6,131 nucleotides of DNA, from positions 1-6,131 of the forward strand of contig CAJOQS010000216.1 in the NCBI GenBank assembly GCA_905236925.1, given 5' to 3'. Under the pieces are notes generated by a model, which saw only the letters and a list, made by a program, of their open reading frames with translations, was not told the origin of the DNA and did no database searches. Of this stretch, positions 4,000 to 6,131 are shown piece after piece. The stretch comes from an uncultured Lachnospiraceae bacterium. GTDB lineage: Bacteria; Bacillota; Clostridia; Lachnospirales; Lachnospiraceae. Both the position numbers and the translations under genes were made by a program. Position 1 is the stretch's first letter. Each line of letters opens with the position of its first letter.

Positions 4000-6126
4000 A
4001 TGAAAAAAAGTTTTGTGAAGAAGCTGTTAAGTGCTGTTCTTTGCATGGCTATGGTCATGACTCTTCTTGCCGGATGCTCCAAGTCCAATGAGGGCGGCGA
4101 CGGAACGACCACAACTGCACCTACCGCAGCACCTACTTCAACAGACAACACAGCAACCCAGGCTCCCGTTTCAAACGACGAGGGCAATCAGGCTGACAAC
4201 CAGAACACCGACAAGCCCGCCGAGACCGTTGTTATCCGATACGGATCTCACTGGATTCCCGAGCTTGATCCCAACAATGTCGATGATGTTACCGGTGAGT
4301 ACACCATGGCAGAAGACAGACGCCAGGCAGCTCTTGCAGGCCTTCAGGCGATCAAGGACGAGCTGAACGTTGAGTTCGAGTTCGTACAGTACGCTCAGGA
4401 TACCCGCGTTGAGCTTATGACAAGCGTTCTTGCAGGCGATCCCGTTTGTGACATCGCAACTCTCTGGGGTGGTTCTGAAGCAACCGTTCTGGCACAGAAC
4501 ATCCTACAGCCCATCGATAAGTACGCTTCGATCTTCGATGATGACGAGACCTCATGGATGCTTGATCCCCAGGTTTACGGACATAACTATCTCTTAAGCT
4601 TTACCGAGCGTTTCATTCCCAGATGGCCCCTTGTTTACAACGTAAACATGGTAGCCGATGCCGGTCTTGAGGATCCTGCAAAGGTTTACCTTGCAGGCAA
4701 CTGGACATGGTCAACCTTCAAGACTTATCTTGAGACTCTTAATGCATTCTACGCAAACACACCTGCTACGGAAGGTCACTATGACACCGTTAAGGCATAT
4801 GTTTCCGATCACAGATTTGTTGGTCTTTCCGCTATGTACTCGAACGGCGGCGCTATTTACGGCGACACCGGTGTTGAGGCTGACACCGATAAGACCATCG
4901 AGGCTCTCAACTATGTAAGAAGCCTCTACGATGAAGGTCTTGCATGCAACCCCGGCGTTTATGACGACGGATACACACCCAGGTGGTGTGAAGGCGCTGA
5001 CGACTTCCAGAAGGGCAACACCGTATTCACAGACTGCCCCGACTGGTGGCTCGGCGGAAACGGCGACAAGCTTGCAGAACGCAATCAGTCCCAGGGTATC
5101 GTTCCCTGGCCCCGTGCCGACAGGCTCAGCGCTGACAGCGACGAGTACGGTCTTGCTATGACCCTCGGCGATTCTGTTGGTATCTTAAAGGGTATCAGCG
5201 AGGAGAAGACCGAGCTTGCTGTTAAGGCTTACCGTCTCTACTGGCTCACCTTCTACAAAACACTTGCAGGTGTTGACGATCTTAGCCAGTACACAACCGT
5301 TATGGGTCAGACAGAAGCTAAGAACTGCGGTTTCGATATCTTCAACGAGACCTACGGAAAAGATATTCTTGCTGCATTCGTTGCAGTTTCCCAGAACCTT
5401 AAGGGCGATCTTTCCGATATGCTCGGCTACAGAGTAGTTTGGGATGATATCTTCGGAAAGTCCATGTACGGCATCGACGGTTTCTCAAGTGACTATTCGG
5501 TTGCTGTAGCTGCAAACAAGAGCAACTTCGACAATATTAACGACAACATGGTTGCCCTCCTTTCTTCTGACGAGGTACACGACAACCAGGCTCCTTCGAT
5601 CAGCGCAAGCGACTGCATCGTTCCTCTCGGAACTGATCTTACCGCTATCGACAGGAATCTCTACTGGACTGCAAACGACTCTGTTGACGGCGATCTTGAC
5701 GCCAACCAGGGTGAGATGACAATCTCCGACGGTTCCAGGGATGACGAGGATGCACCCGACACCAATACCGTCGGTGAATACAGAAAGGCTCTTAAACTCG
5801 TTGTTTCCGATAAGGCCGGCAACACCAACAGCGCAAGAGCAAAGGTTATCGTATTCAATCCCAATAACACAACTGCTCCTACAGTTGCTGTAAAGGCTGA
5901 GCTTCCTACCGTTAAGATGGATACCGATGCTTCGACCATCAACTGGAGCGACTTCATTGAGAGCGCAACCGATGCTGACGGACTTGACGTTAAGGGCAAT
6001 GTAAGTGCAGATCTTTCAACACTCGACGCTTCAACACCCGGCGACTACAGCGTTGCTCTTACCGTTACCGACTATGCAGGTAATGCAACCGCAGTTACGG
6101 TAACCGTTTCGGTAGTAGCTGAATAA
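4000..6126 (+). CDS. Extracellular solute-binding lipoprotein (ABC sugar transporter type) with two C-terminal Ig-like domains
   Basis: A 708-residue protein. Residues 1-25 form a lipoprotein signal peptide (MKKSFVKK, hydrophobic core, lipobox LAG-C with lipidated C26). A Thr/Ala/Pro- then Asn/Gln/Asp-rich linker (27-75) precedes a family-1-like solute-binding domain (about 76-525) with VLAGDPVCDIATLWGG (143-158), YNVNMVADAGL (213-223) and NWTWSTFKTYLETL (234-247), segments typical of carbohydrate-binding proteins. Many Trp/Tyr (e.g. W349-W350) would suit sugar stacking. Residues 528-620 and 625-708 resemble bacterial Ig-like (DUF5011/HYR-like) domains: each has a D-x-AGN signature near its end (VVSDKAGN 601-608, VTDYAGN 689-695). 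The likely role is capturing an oligosaccharide outside the membrane for an ABC importer; ligand unknown. Codon choice is biased (GTT, CTT, AAC, GAC), consistent with high expression. Permease genes would be expected downstream, but only five bases follow the stop. Confidence 0.88.
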   Translation: MKKSFVKKLLSAVLCMAMVMTLLAGCSKSNEGGDGTTTTAPTAAPTSTDNTATQAPVSNDEGNQADNQNTDKPAETVVIRYGSHWIPELDPNNVDDVTGEYTMAEDRRQAALAGLQAIKDELNVEFEFVQYAQDTRVELMTSVLAGDPVCDIATLWGGSEATVLAQNILQPIDKYASIFDDDETSWMLDPQVYGHNYLLSFTERFIPRWPLVYNVNMVADAGLEDPAKVYLAGNWTWSTFKTYLETLNAFYANTPATEGHYDTVKAYVSDHRFVGLSAMYSNGGAIYGDTGVEADTDKTIEALNYVRSLYDEGLACNPGVYDDGYTPRWCEGADDFQKGNTVFTDCPDWWLGGNGDKLAERNQSQGIVPWPRADRLSADSDEYGLAMTLGDSVGILKGISEEKTELAVKAYRLYWLTFYKTLAGVDDLSQYTTVMGQTEAKNCGFDIFNETYGKDILAAFVAVSQNLKGDLSDMLGYRVVWDDIFGKSMYGIDGFSSDYSVAVAANKSNFDNINDNMVALLSSDEVHDNQAPSISASDCIVPLGTDLTAIDRNLYWTANDSVDGDLDANQGEMTISDGSRDDEDAPDTNTVGEYRKALKLVVSDKAGNTNSARAKVIVFNPNNTTAPTVAVKAELPTVKMDTDASTINWSDFIESATDADGLDVKGNVSADLSTLDASTPGDYSVALTVTDYAGNATAVTVTVSVVAE

Positions 6127-6131
6127 AGAAA

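Overview
The window reads as chromosomal DNA from a Gram-positive, low-to-mid GC anaerobe, most likely a member of the Clostridia. Supporting this are strong AGGAGG-type ribosome binding sites, the clostridial order tlyA-nadK-argR, and a lipoprotein with a Thr/Ala/Pro-rich linker behind a lipobox, a style common in Lachnospiraceae and relatives. The genus cannot be fixed from the sequence. All supported genes are on the + strand.

Bases 1-2147 hold a compact housekeeping cluster: tlyA (rRNA 2'-O-methyltransferase), nadK (NAD kinase, overlapping tlyA by ATGA) and argR (arginine repressor, whose start is better placed at 1683). In many Clostridia this block lies between dxs and recN. Here argR is followed by yebC, which has its own sigma-A-type promoter with an inverted repeat over the -10, a good ribosome binding site, three in-frame tandem stops and a strong intrinsic terminator (2979-3020).

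Bases 3021-3176 are a leader region with a possible 27-35 codon small ORF and two small hairpins. It precedes a LOG-family nucleotide phosphoribohydrolase gene (3177-3734). Just past the LOG stop, another frame reads as a plausible protein tail for 31 codons, suggesting a frameshifted LOG C-terminus or a gene remnant.

Bases 3835-3999 contain the best regulatory region of the window: two A-tracts at UP-element positions, a TTGACG-17-TACAAT promoter, a perfect 12-bp palindrome in the spacer that fits a LacI/CcpA-type (cre) operator, and a leader of about 106 nt. It drives a 708-residue lipoprotein (4000-6126) that joins an extracellular solute-binding domain to two C-terminal Ig-like domains. 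The combination suggests a sugar-responsive, highly expressed carbohydrate uptake locus whose permease genes may lie just beyond the window. I saw no mobile element, CRISPR array, tRNA or rRNA, and no clearly new multi-gene system. The items most worth a second look are the binding-protein/Ig fusion with its operator, and the hidden reading frame after the LOG gene.
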